This document shows, piece by piece, positions 1 through 6,705 of a stretch of 7,925 nucleotides of DNA. Numbering within the stretch: the stretch's first letter is position 1; each line of letters opens with the position of its first letter. The DNA comes from Planctomycetota bacterium. GTDB taxonomy: Bacteria; Planctomycetota; Phycisphaerae; WQYP01; JAJZKY01. The position numbers were made by a program, and so were the translations under genes. Below the pieces are notes generated by a model that saw only the letters and a list, made by a program, of their open reading frames with translations, made no database searches and was not told where the DNA came from. The stretch covers positions 1 through 7,925 of the forward strand of contig JAJZKY010000187.1 of the NCBI GenBank assembly GCA_021803885.1, written 5' to 3'.

Positions 1-81
1 TGCATTCCCTCCGTCGCTCCCCGAATACCTCGGCTGCCCGGGGGCGCTTCCGGTGCCGCCACCGCCGCCGTAACTACCGCC
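1..81 (-). repeat. Inverted exact copy of a glycine-rich gene segment
   Basis: Bases 1-81 are the exact reverse complement of 3183-3263, with the first mismatch at base 82 (pairing with 3182). Read on the minus strand they encode the same residues as the first glycine-rich protein there, starting GGSYGGGGGTGS and ending SGSDGGNA. The copy may continue left of the window. The identity is perfect and the stretch contains unique sequence (APGQPRYSGSD), so this is a recent copy or an artefact, not convergent low complexity. Confidence 0.95.
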
Positions 82-387
82 ACCTCTGCATTCCGCTCCG
101 CATCGAGCTACGTCAGCTATGTGAATGAGAGTGGGTATCTATTCTTCTCCCCAAACCTTGCCGAGGCTTACAATGACCTCAACAAGTCTGCAAGCCTCAT
201 ATCCACTGATCCTGGCAACGCCATAGCATACGCCAGCGCGGCGCGCAGTAGCGCCATGCTGCAGTACGAAAAGATGGACGCATACAGGGCATACTCAATT
301 GCAGCTGCTGCTGCATTCACGCTGGTCATGGCGCTGATCCTCTACGCATACATGCGGCCTGTAGCGAGGCACCAGAGGCGCAAGTAG
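1..387 (+). CDS. C-terminal part of a membrane-anchored exported protein (5' end truncated)
   Basis: This frame is open from the first base to the TAG at 385-387, so the gene enters from the left and its start is not seen. The GTG at 121 lies inside the open frame and has no supporting signal, so I do not take it as the start. From about base 82 the protein looks natural. It has a polar Ser/Tyr/Asn-rich stretch, then an Ala-rich helical segment (FSPNLAEAYNDLNKSASLIS and following), then one strong membrane helix (AAAAAFTLVMALILYAYM), ending in a short basic tail RPVARHQRRK. This suggests an extracellular domain held by a C-terminal anchor with the basic tail in the cytoplasm. The first 27 codons are antisense to a glycine-rich gene (3183-3263) and are probably not native sequence. 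I do not recognise the family and infer no specific function. Confidence 0.6.
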   Translation, partial: CIPSVAPRIPRLPGGASGAATAAVTTATSAFRSASSYVSYVNESGYLFFSPNLAEAYNDLNKSASLISTDPGNAIAYASAARSSAMLQYEKMDAYRAYSIAAAAAFTLVMALILYAYMRPVARHQRRK

Positions 388-401
388 TGCCGTGCAGGGA
401 A

Positions 402-410
402 GCTTTATTA
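402..410 (+). promoter_or_regulatory. Box A-like promoter element for the small basic protein gene
   Basis: The sequence gctttatta is centred about 27 bases upstream of the ATG at 434, the spacing expected of an archaeal TATA box to a leaderless start. A Shine-Dalgarno-like aaggag at about 419-424 also precedes the ATG by nine bases, so either initiation mode is possible. Confidence 0.45.
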
Positions 411-433
411 GGGAGCTAAAGGAGAATTCCAGT

Positions 434-850
434 ATGGATGCGAGGACAACTGCCGGACCGCGCGGCAAGTCATGCGCCCTTACAACGAATCAGGAGATGC
501 TCCTGGATGGCGCGAGGCTCTGTATCCGTGAAGGCATCTCGAGCTACTGGGGAGCCAAGCCAAGGCAAGCGGAACCTGAAAGGAGCCGTTATCCCGGAGG
601 GAGGGCATTCCCTGTGGTCCATGCGCGCAATTACGCGTACCGCGGCAGGTACTACGTGGCCCGTTCCAAACTGACGGATGCATCCCGGATGCTCTTTCAA
701 GTACTGAGGGAAGATTATCCTCCGAGCATGCCCGAGGCGATGCGTAAGGACATTTCAGACCTTGCCAAGCAGACATTCCGCATAGCTGAGAAGATGATGC
801 CAAAGCCGAGGAGCACCGACTCGATAGCTCCAAGAGCCGAATACCTGTAG
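434..850 (+). CDS. Small basic hypothetical protein
   Basis: This is a complete frame of 138 residues from ATG 434 to TAG 848-850. A longer version from GTG 392 would add 14 residues. I prefer the ATG because a box A-like element lies 27 bases before it and a ggag motif nine bases before it. The protein is rich in Arg, Lys and Pro. An amphipathic N-terminal helix (LLDGARLCIREGISSYWGAK) leads into an Arg/Tyr-rich middle (ARNYAYRGRYYVARSK) and a helical C-terminal half (ISDLAKQTFRIAEKMM). There is no signal peptide or membrane helix, so it is probably cytoplasmic. The middle could be a helical HEPN-like fold, but I see no diagnostic motif and assign no function. It lies in the same direction between a membrane protein and the malic enzyme, with a separate promoter before the latter. 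Confidence 0.55.
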   Translation: MDARTTAGPRGKSCALTTNQEMLLDGARLCIREGISSYWGAKPRQAEPERSRYPGGRAFPVVHARNYAYRGRYYVARSKLTDASRMLFQVLREDYPPSMPEAMRKDISDLAKQTFRIAEKMMPKPRSTDSIAPRAEYL

Positions 851-878
851 GAGCTGGCAACCTCGCTGTCCGAATAAA

Positions 879-888
879 GCTTATTATT
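879..888 (+). promoter_or_regulatory. Box A-like promoter element for malic enzyme
   Basis: The A+T stretch gcttattatt predicts transcription starting near 909-911. That leaves a leader of about ten bases before ATG 920 and places an alternative TTG (908) almost at the transcript's first base. No Shine-Dalgarno sequence is seen in the leader. Confidence 0.45.
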
Positions 889-919
889 CAATCACGTTCC
901 ATTACCCTTGTTGATAAGC

Positions 920-2185
920 ATGGTCGACAAGGAGCGTGCGATAAGGGGCCATCTGGAGAACCTTGGCAAATACGAGATATTGGCGAAAGTGCCTCTTACA
1001 AACATGGAGGAGCTTGCCACTTACTACACGCCTGGAGTAGCGCATGTGTCAGAGGCTATCAAGATGGACAAGGACAAGGTCTTTGAATATACATCGAAGG
1101 CAAACACGATAGCCATAGTGACGGACGGCACAAGGATCCTGGGGCTGGGAGACATAGGCCCGGAGGCCGGCCTGCCAGTGATGGAAGGCAAGGCGATACT
1201 GTTCAAGAAGTTTGGCGGCGTGGATGCGATACCGCTGTGCATAGACACGAAGGATGAAGATGAGATAGTCAAGTTCGTAAAGCTGATCTCACCTACCTTC
1301 GGGGCCATAAACATAGAGGACATCAGCTCGCCGAAGAACTTCAATATCGTGGAGAAACTCTCTAATTCCTTGTCGATACCGATATTTCAGGATGACAATC
1401 ACGGCACTGCAGTTGTCACCCTGGCCGCACTGCTCAACGCGGTCAAGCTTTCTGGCAAGGGAAAGTCCGTGAGGATAATAATCAACGGCGCCGGCACAGC
1501 AGGAATAGGGATAGCAAGGCTATTGCTCGATGCAGGTTTCGCAAACATGATAGTCGTAGATTCGAAAGGTGCTCTCTACGAGGGCAGGGAGGATATGAAC
1601 AGGTACAAGCAGGAGATAGCCTCTAGAACAAACCTGGACATGAAGAAGGGCACCCTTGAGGAACTGGTATCGGGGATGGACGTGCTGATAGGGGTATCTA
1701 AGCCTGGAGCCTTCACGAAGGGCATGATAGCCAAGATGAATGACAAGCCGATAGTCTTCGCGCTTGCGAACCCCGATCCGGAAATAGAGTATCAGGATGC
1801 CCTTGATGCTGGAGCATTCATAGTGGCAACGGGAAGGAGCGATATGCCAAACCAGGTCAACAACCTGATTGCCTTCCCTGGTATTATGCGCGGGCTTCTT
1901 GATGTAAGGGCGAAGGAGGTAAGCCTGGACACGCTTGTGGCAGCTTCTGAGACCATAGCAAGGTGCGTGGGCAGGAAGAGGCTCTGCAGGGATTACATAA
2001 TACCATCATTCACCGACAGGAGCCTTGCGGTAAAGGTCGTGACAGAGGTCGCAGAGACTGTGGCAGCCACCACTGTCAGGCTGGGCCTGGCAAGGATAAA
2101 CAGCGAGAAAGGAGAGGTCAAGACCCATGCAAAGGAGCTGATCAAGAGGTATTCCGGGATAGAGCGCAAGGTAGTGGGCAGATAG
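920..2185 (+). CDS. Malic enzyme (NAD(P)-dependent, oxaloacetate-decarboxylating type)
   Basis: Malic enzymes oxidatively decarboxylate L-malate to pyruvate and CO2 with reduction of NAD(P), a cytoplasmic link between C4 acids and pyruvate. From ATG 920 the protein has 421 residues, the length of the short bacterial/archaeal form without a phosphotransacetylase domain. Visible motifs, in order: YTPGVA with the catalytic Tyr at about 36; MEGKAILFK with the catalytic Lys at about 91; the acidic pair in NIEDIS at about 133-134; the metal-binding FQDDNHGTA at about 156-164; the Rossmann loop NGAGTAGIG at about 189-197; ANPDPE at about 283-288; and FPGIMRG at about 319-325. The Asp after the second Rossmann strand (VVDSKGAL) hints at NAD rather than NADP. 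I chose ATG 920 because family members start a few residues before this point; TTG at 908 would add four residues. The gene looks intact, with all expected catalytic residues. Confidence 0.94.
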   Translation: MVDKERAIRGHLENLGKYEILAKVPLTNMEELATYYTPGVAHVSEAIKMDKDKVFEYTSKANTIAIVTDGTRILGLGDIGPEAGLPVMEGKAILFKKFGGVDAIPLCIDTKDEDEIVKFVKLISPTFGAINIEDISSPKNFNIVEKLSNSLSIPIFQDDNHGTAVVTLAALLNAVKLSGKGKSVRIIINGAGTAGIGIARLLLDAGFANMIVVDSKGALYEGREDMNRYKQEIASRTNLDMKKGTLEELVSGMDVLIGVSKPGAFTKGMIAKMNDKPIVFALANPDPEIEYQDALDAGAFIVATGRSDMPNQVNNLIAFPGIMRGLLDVRAKEVSLDTLVAASETIARCVGRKRLCRDYIIPSFTDRSLAVKVVTEVAETVAATTVRLGLARINSEKGEVKTHAKELIKRYSGIERKVVGR

Positions 2186-2198
2186 CAAACCGGCAAGC

Positions 2199-2206
2199 CT
2201 TAAATT
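2199..2206 (+). promoter_or_regulatory. Box A-like promoter element for the first glycine-rich pilin-like gene
   Basis: The element cttaaatt lies 14 bases after the malic enzyme stop and is centred about 26 bases before ATG 2229. This predicts a leaderless transcript separate from the malic enzyme. Confidence 0.55.
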
Positions 2207-2228
2207 CGTTCGCATATCATAATACCTC

Positions 2229-3662
2229 ATGCATGCGAGATTCCGGCTCCAATCTGCACTGGAATACCTGACTACATATGCGTGGGCCCTTCTCGTCATC
2301 GCAATTGTCCTTGGGGTTGTGTTCTCGCTCAACCTCTTCAGTTCTAGCAACTACGTGAGCACGCAGTGCACGCTGGGGCAGGCCCTTGCGTGCCAGAACG
2401 CATACCTGAACGAGAATGGCGTCCTTACTGTGGATATGCTCCAGTCGGGTTCCGACCCTATCAACATAACTGCGTATGGCTGCACACAGAACGGTACAAT
2501 TACAAGGATGCAGACGCTTTCAAACCCCGTATCCATCCCTATAGGCTCGTCAAAGACGCTATCGATGCAATGTTACGACACTGCAGGGAATCCTGTCAGT
2601 GAGAGCATAGGTGAGGTCTTCAGCGGCGGCATAATTGTGAACTACACCGACGAGGTCACCGGAATACGCAATACCGTAACCGGAAAAATAGTTACAAAGG
2701 CGCAACCAAGCAGCATCACAACGAGTTCGTCCACCTCCTCCACATCAACCTCCTCCACGTCCTCATCCACTTCTTCATCCTCTACTACATCTACAACTAC
2801 CATTGCTCCGGTGGCATGTACAAATACTATCTACACCTATTACAGCAATACCCTGCCAAACACTGCCACGATAAGCTACACACTTTACGGCGGCGGCGGG
2901 GGAGGATCGGCAGGAACGTACTATGGAACTGGAGGTAGTGCTGTGGCGACCACAGGAAGCCAAACGATTGATGCAGGCAACACATTAACAGTGTACGTGG
3001 GCGGCGGTGGTGGTGGTGGCGGAAGTTATTTCGATGGTGCTGGCGGTGGAAGCGGCTACTACGGAGGTGCAGGAGGAGTCGGAGACTGCAGCGGCCAGGA
3101 CACAGGCGGCGGAGGAGGCGGCGGCAGCACTGCACTATTGGAAGGGACGTCTGTTCTTGGATATTCATCCGGGGGTAACGGAGGCGGTAGTTACGGCGGC
3201 GGTGGCGGCACCGGAAGCGCCCCCGGGCAGCCGAGGTATTCGGGGAGCGACGGAGGGAATGCAGGAAGTGGTAACAACGGCGGCGCAGGAAGCGATTGCC
3301 TAGGATACCAAGGTTCTGGAGGTACCGGAGCAAATGGAGGATCCGGGATAGCCGGCGGCGGTGGCGGCGGCTATGGCGGCGGTGGCGGAGGAGGCACTTC
3401 TGGGGATAGTGGATCAAATAACAACGGAGCAGGGGCTGGAGGATCAAGCGGAGCAAGCGGCGGCGCAGGAGCATCAAATAATGGGTATGCAGGAACCTCT
3501 GGAGGGACTGGAAGCTTACTGGCAACATCCTCGAATTATGGCGTTGGCGGAGCAACAGGAAGCACTACCTACTATCAGGTTGCAGGATCAGGCGGGAATG
3601 GTGGAATAGCAACCCTCAGCTGGACTTCTACGTGGGGATCCTGCGCCCTGTCTTCAGCCTGA
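2229..3662 (+). CDS. Class III signal (pilin-like) surface protein with Ser/Thr stalk and glycine-rich C-terminal module
   Basis: This 477-residue protein is probably exported and anchored at the cell surface. The N terminus MHARFRLQSALEYL followed by a hydrophobic helix to about residue 36 matches the archaeal class III/type IV pilin signal. Cleavage by a prepilin peptidase is expected before Gln8, leaving Glu at +5. Residues 37-158 form a head domain with four cysteines and several N-glycosylation sequons (NIT, NGT, NYT). Residues 161-191 are almost pure Ser/Thr, probably an extended, perhaps O-glycosylated stalk. Residues 197-477 are a glycine-rich module starting CTNTIYTYY, with runs of up to eight glycines and ending in ATLSWTSTWGSCALSSA. 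It resembles glycine-rich adhesin modules, but the ligand is unknown. The start is leaderless. The next gene, 39 bases downstream, is a paralogue with its own promoter. Bases 3183-3263 (residues 319-345) recur inverted at 1-81. Confidence 0.85.
   Translation: MHARFRLQSALEYLTTYAWALLVIAIVLGVVFSLNLFSSSNYVSTQCTLGQALACQNAYLNENGVLTVDMLQSGSDPINITAYGCTQNGTITRMQTLSNPVSIPIGSSKTLSMQCYDTAGNPVSESIGEVFSGGIIVNYTDEVTGIRNTVTGKIVTKAQPSSITTSSSTSSTSTSSTSSSTSSSSTTSTTTIAPVACTNTIYTYYSNTLPNTATISYTLYGGGGGGSAGTYYGTGGSAVATTGSQTIDAGNTLTVYVGGGGGGGGSYFDGAGGGSGYYGGAGGVGDCSGQDTGGGGGGGSTALLEGTSVLGYSSGGNGGGSYGGGGGTGSAPGQPRYSGSDGGNAGSGNNGGAGSDCLGYQGSGGTGANGGSGIAGGGGGGYGGGGGGGTSGDSGSNNNGAGAGGSSGASGGAGASNNGYAGTSGGTGSLLATSSNYGVGGATGSTTYYQVAGSGGNGGIATLSWTSTWGSCALSSA
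2709..2801 (+). repeat. Low-complexity Ser/Thr-coding stalk
   Basis: This tract of serine and threonine codons encodes residues 161-191 of the first pilin-like protein. It contains short near-repeats of tcctccac and a strong pyrimidine bias from about 2727. Slippage here would change stalk length in steps, and the tract marks the boundary between pilin head and glycine-rich module. Confidence 0.75.
3183..3263 (+). repeat. Source copy of the 81-base inverted repeat
   Basis: This segment lies in the glycine-rich module of the first pilin-like gene and is repeated exactly, in reverse orientation, at 1-81. The reading frame is intact here and the flanks continue the module on both sides, so this is the native copy. 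Confidence 0.95.
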
Positions 3663-3671
3663 ATAGCAAGA

Positions 3672-3680
3672 GTTAAATTA
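3672..3680 (+). promoter_or_regulatory. Box A-like promoter element for the second glycine-rich pilin-like gene
   Basis: The element gttaaatta begins ten bases after the previous stop and is centred about 26 bases before ATG 3702, again predicting a leaderless start. The near-identical layout to the upstream paralogue suggests that promoter and gene were duplicated together. Confidence 0.55.
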
Positions 3681-3701
3681 ATTTCCTTATTATTCTTCTC
3701 T

Positions 3702-6170
3702 ATGCGGGATGCTCTTAGAATACAGTCTGCAATGGATTACCTGATGACATACGGCTGGTCCATAGTTGTAATAGTCATAGCAGTAGCGGTTCTTTATTAT
3801 CTGGGGGTTTTCGGAGGCAACGCAGGCCTTGGATCTTCATGCTTGGCCCAGACCGGATATGTCTGCGGCAGCCTTGTGCTCAATTCTCTGGGGGTGGCAA
3901 ACGTCATGCTTGGCCAGGTCAGTGGCTATCCCATAACTATAACTGCCATAGCCTGTACTAACAGTTCTGCAGCTCCTACAAACACCATCACTGTCTCAGG
4001 CACCACGCTCCAGAACGAAGCGCAAGCGCGCCTATCCTTCCAGTGCCCTGGGGCCTCCGGGCCCATAGGCAAGCAGTATGCTGGGTATCTATGGATAGTG
4101 TACAGCACAACTACGCAGTCAGGTCTCGTGGCGCAAGTAGCCTCGTTCAGCGCGCATGTGGCTACTGCATCATCAACTGTGGAACAATCAAGTAACATAG
4201 TCACTCTGTGTGCATCAGCCGAGAATAACGCGGCAACGAGCCTTTCTGCAAACGTAGGCTGCAGCCTCTACTTCTGCGGCGGAGGCAATTACAATTATGC
4301 GATGACATACAGCTGGAGCCATGATGCCGTATCAAGTCCCGCCTATGCCGCAACCGGCAGCCAGTCCTCAAACATCTGCACCGCCACCAGTTCTGGTGCA
4401 ACCTACCAGGGCCTCGGAGTTGTCGGAGTCAATGGCATCGCTGCATACAGCATAATCAACTCTCCGACCACGTACAATGCAGTGGGCAGCACTTTCAACT
4501 CAATGTATTACCTCTCAACGACATCAAACGTGCTGCTGCTCGTGGCATGCGGCTGGTATCCATGCAGCGCGGTCACATTCCCATCAGGCTGCACTTCGGA
4601 AGTGTCTGAGGACGTGGGAACATCCGCAGTGGGCACCGTGGCCATGGACTACTGCCAATCCCAGCCTTCTGGAGTATACTCTATCACCGGCACTGCCACA
4701 AGCACCGCAGTGCGCATAGCGGTGGAAGCGGCACTGCTAACCGGCAGCGGACATGCTCCCGCTACTGCGTCGCTGACATTCTCGAACGGGAATACCGTAT
4801 CGGAATCCTCATCTGATATCGTCACCGCAACCACTTCTGTATCGGGAGACCAGGTTGCAGTGGAGTACTGCAGCGGATCTGGCTGCACCCCGTCAAATAT
4901 CCTTGCAACAGGCACAACCACCGCAACCTACAATACAAATGCATTATCTGCTGGTGTCTACCAATTCAGAGCCTGCGATACTACGGAGGGCATATGTTCG
5001 ACACCTACTGCACTCTCTATAACAAGTCCTATATCCATCTCCTTCTCCGCAGGCACGGCAGTCGTCCCTGGAACAAACGACATCGTCACCGGTTCAACCG
5101 CTATAAGCGGGGATGGGGTGAGCATAAATTACTGCTCAGGAAGCAGCTGCACTCCGGGAAATGTGGTCGCGTCAGGCACCACGACCACTACCTACAATCT
5201 GAATGGCCTTGCAATAGGTACGTACGGGTTCAATGCATGCGACACAACGCAGAGCCTCTGCACCTCTACCTATACGGTCACCATCAGCAATAATGCACTG
5301 CCATGCACCAACACGATCTACACCTACTATAACGGCATAGTCGCCAACACAGTCACGGTAAGTTATACGCTATGTGGCGGCGGTGGTGGCGGGGGTGAGT
5401 ATGACGATTCCACCGGCGGGAATCCGGGTTCAGACTCCTTGGAGGTTGCAGGCAACTATATACTTAACGCAGGGAATGTCCTCACAATATATGTGGGCGG
5501 CGGCGGTGGCGGCGGCGGATGGGACAGCGCCGGCGGCGGAGGCGGAGGCGGATCTGGTTATTTCGGCGGCGGCGGCGGCACCGGAAGCGGATGCGGATGC
5601 TATACTGGCTCCGGCGGCGGCGGTGGAAGTACAGTCATATTGAATAATAACGTACTGGTATCCAACGCATATTCTTTTGGAGGGGCCGGAGGGGGCAGTG
5701 CATCGTATGCGAGTGCCGGCGGCGGTGGCGGGACAGATACTGGCGGCGGATCGGCCGGAAGTCCGTCAGCCACTGGAGTCACTGCAGGAAGTCAGTATAT
5801 CGGCGGCGCCGGCGCCTACGGCGGCAGCGGAGCCAGCGGTCAAGGCGGTTCAGGGGAAACAGGCGGAGCTGGAAGCCCATCTGGTGATGCCGGCGGTGGC
5901 GGTGGTGGTGGCTACGGCGGCGGTGGCGGCGGTGCAGGTAACTGGGCAGGTGGCGCCGGTGGTGCAGGAGGCACCAGCGGTGCAACAGGGACTGCAGGCA
6001 GCGGAACATATGCAAGCGCTGCGGGTCTTGGCAGCGACGTAGAGACTTCTGCACAATACGGGCTCGGAGGAGCTGCAGGAACTGCAACTATTGCAGGAGC
6101 CGGAGGCAATGCAGGGATAGCGATTCTCTCATGGACCGGCACGGGAGGCTGCAGTCTCTCGAATATCTAG
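3702..6170 (+). CDS. Large class III signal (pilin-like) surface protein with tandem beta-sandwich repeats and glycine-rich C-terminal module
   Basis: This 822-residue protein is a paralogue of the gene just upstream. MRDALRIQSAMDYL plus a hydrophobic helix to about residue 37 is a class III pilin-type signal, with cleavage expected before Gln8 and Asp at +5. Residues 38-157 match the four-cysteine head of the upstream protein, with shared features such as PITITAIACT and LSFQC. Residues 160-350 are a Cys-rich domain absent from the upstream protein, including YYLSTTSNVLLLVACGWYPC. Residues 355-440 and 444-529 are two tandem beta-rich repeats, each with a YCSGS-x-CTP motif and an ACDTT-x3-C motif, so two disulfides per repeat are likely. 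Residues 535-822 are the glycine-rich module, starting CTNTIYTYY and ending GIAILSWTGTGGCSLSNI. This domain order suggests a long extracellular fibre or adhesin held by the pilin helix. No enzymatic motif is visible. Confidence 0.86.
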   Translation: MRDALRIQSAMDYLMTYGWSIVVIVIAVAVLYYLGVFGGNAGLGSSCLAQTGYVCGSLVLNSLGVANVMLGQVSGYPITITAIACTNSSAAPTNTITVSGTTLQNEAQARLSFQCPGASGPIGKQYAGYLWIVYSTTTQSGLVAQVASFSAHVATASSTVEQSSNIVTLCASAENNAATSLSANVGCSLYFCGGGNYNYAMTYSWSHDAVSSPAYAATGSQSSNICTATSSGATYQGLGVVGVNGIAAYSIINSPTTYNAVGSTFNSMYYLSTTSNVLLLVACGWYPCSAVTFPSGCTSEVSEDVGTSAVGTVAMDYCQSQPSGVYSITGTATSTAVRIAVEAALLTGSGHAPATASLTFSNGNTVSESSSDIVTATTSVSGDQVAVEYCSGSGCTPSNILATGTTTATYNTNALSAGVYQFRACDTTEGICSTPTALSITSPISISFSAGTAVVPGTNDIVTGSTAISGDGVSINYCSGSSCTPGNVVASGTTTTTYNLNGLAIGTYGFNACDTTQSLCTSTYTVTISNNALPCTNTIYTYYNGIVANTVTVSYTLCGGGGGGGEYDDSTGGNPGSDSLEVAGNYILNAGNVLTIYVGGGGGGGGWDSAGGGGGGGSGYFGGGGGTGSGCGCYTGSGGGGGSTVILNNNVLVSNAYSFGGAGGGSASYASAGGGGGTDTGGGSAGSPSATGVTAGSQYIGGAGAYGGSGASGQGGSGETGGAGSPSGDAGGGGGGGYGGGGGGAGNWAGGAGGAGGTSGATGTAGSGTYASAAGLGSDVETSAQYGLGGAAGTATIAGAGGNAGIAILSWTGTGGCSLSNI
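4764..5288 (+). repeat. Two tandem beta-sandwich domain repeats
   Basis: Unit one (4764-5021) and unit two (about 5031-5288) encode about 85 residues each. They share the order FS-x-G-x-TV / DIVT-x-TT-x-SGD / YCSGS-x-CTP / SGTTT-x-TYN / GVY-x-F-x-ACDTT. They are clearly homologous but diverged in DNA, so the duplication is old. The number of units probably sets how far the glycine-rich tip projects. Confidence 0.85.
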
Positions 6171-6236
6171 GTCTTACATACTCTTCATGGCTCTCACTAT
6201 TTTATCATCATGTTGATCCTATCAATCTAGCCATGC

Positions 6237-6341
6237 TCACTTGTAGATCGAATGATAGACGTTGTTGCTGTCATCAGTTATGACTATGCACTCGCCTTCG
6301 CATTCTATCAGGCATGCCTGGCAGAGTATGCACGAACCCAT
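6237..6341 (-). CDS. Micro-ORF with ferredoxin-like CX2CX2CX3C motif (possible gene fragment)
   Basis: On the minus strand, ATG at 6341 opens a 34-residue frame ending in TGA at 6237-6239. The frame continues upstream without a stop to about 6371, where a GTG would give 44 residues starting VEEEASLLPSMG. It contains CILCQACLIEC, an exact CX2CX2CX3C spacing like one half of a bacterial-type 4Fe-4S ferredoxin, followed by a further Cys (EGEC). The usual proline after the fourth Cys is replaced by Glu. No convincing promoter or ribosome site precedes it. It abuts a glycine-rich gene remnant at about 6375, so it may be the surviving C-terminal end of a larger gene on the minus strand. It could also be chance; the spacing is the only support for function. 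Confidence 0.3.
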   Translation of the reverse strand: MGSCILCQACLIECEGECIVITDDSNNVYHSIYK

Positions 6342-6374
6342 TGATGGCAACAGAGATGCCTCCTCTTCCACCGG

Positions 6375-6563
6375 CACTGGGGAAGCGGAGGAACCAGCGG
6401 GGCTAGCGGGACAGCGGGTCCGACCGGCGCTGGAGGACTAGAAACATCGTCGGAGACCAGCAGCCAACACGGAGCCGGCGGAAGCAACTATGCTGGAGGT
6501 AATGCTGGGATTGCCACTATATCCTGGACAGGGGTAGGGGCATGCGGCCTGTCTTCCGTCTGA
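6375..6563 (+). pseudogene. C-terminal remnant of a third glycine-rich surface protein
   Basis: This frame reads HWGSGGTSGASGTAG and later GGNAGIATISWTGVGACGLSSV before TGA at 6561-6563. It aligns with the last 75 or so residues of the 822-residue protein (WAGG, GGTSGATGTAG, GGNAGIAILSWTGTGGC) and with the end of the 477-residue protein. It has no start codon and no pilin signal, and an in-frame TGA lies upstream at 6342-6344, so only the 3' end of a third paralogue survives. Similarity stops abruptly near 6375. The DNA has diverged clearly from both intact copies, so this is not a recent duplication of either. Confidence 0.88.
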
Positions 6564-6575
6564 GTGTCAGACACT
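6563..6575. repeat. Short perfect palindrome after the remnant's stop
   Basis: The bases agtgtc-a-gacact form a six-base perfect inverted repeat around a single central base, overlapping the last base of the remnant's TGA. It could be a weak hairpin or a protein-binding site. No T-run follows directly, so I do not call it a terminator. Confidence 0.4.
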
Positions 6576-6603
6576 AAATTGATATAATGACTCGACCTGC
6601 AAA

Positions 6604-6631
6604 CCCCCTCATTTCAAATGGTGGAAGGGGG
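6604..6631. repeat. Imperfect hairpin, candidate IS left-end structure
   Basis: The outer stem ccccct (6604-6609) pairs with aggggg (6626-6631). An inner stem cattt (6610-6614) pairs with aaatg (6616-6620) around one base, with five unpaired bases on the 3' side. IS200/IS605 elements carry such subterminal imperfect palindromes for recognition by TnpA. Confidence 0.5.
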
Positions 6632-6644
6632 AGGTGCAATAGGG

Positions 6645-6650
6645 TATATA
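6645..6650 (+). promoter_or_regulatory. Box A-like element for the tnpB remnant
   Basis: The bases tatata are centred about 27 bases before ATG 6675, the leaderless spacing also seen at other genes in this window. This favours ATG 6675 over ATG 6618 or 6654 as the original tnpB start. Confidence 0.45.
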
Positions 6651-6705
6651 GAAATGGAAAACAAGTCAAAAGATATGAAAATGGTGCGTGCCTATAAGTT
6701 CAGGA

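Noticed and set aside
121..387. GTG at 121 as the start of a complete small membrane protein
   Set aside because: The frame is open upstream to base 1 and no promoter or ribosome site precedes 121, so it is better read as a truncated larger protein.
438..860. Overlapping frames on both strands across the small basic protein gene
   Set aside because: The plus frame from 434 has the promoter and ribosome-site support. The others are unsupported alternatives of similar length, although confidence in the chosen frame is itself moderate.
1024..1344. Minus-strand frame of 106 residues inside the malic enzyme
   Set aside because: It lies wholly inside a well-supported enzyme gene and shows no motif or promoter.
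3000..3400. Repeated ggcggtggcggc blocks resembling a CRISPR or tandem repeat array
   Set aside because: Units are irregular, there are no unique spacers of fixed length, and the blocks translate cleanly as glycine runs in a long open frame.
2827..3555. Long minus-strand frame (242 residues) rich in Arg, His and Leu opposite the first glycine-rich gene
   Set aside because: It is the antisense of GGN-rich codons, which rarely create stops. The composition is implausible for a real protein and the plus-strand frame has signal peptide, domains and a paralogue.
5374..6142. Several Ala/Gln-rich plus frames and Pro/Arg-rich minus frames over the second glycine module
   Set aside because: They are shifted readings of the same glycine codon runs, with no independent start signal or conserved motif.
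6212..6226. Hairpin gttgat-cct-atcaat downstream of the second glycine-rich gene as a terminator
   Set aside because: The stem is only five to six pairs, no T-run follows, and archaeal terminators are mainly T-tracts.
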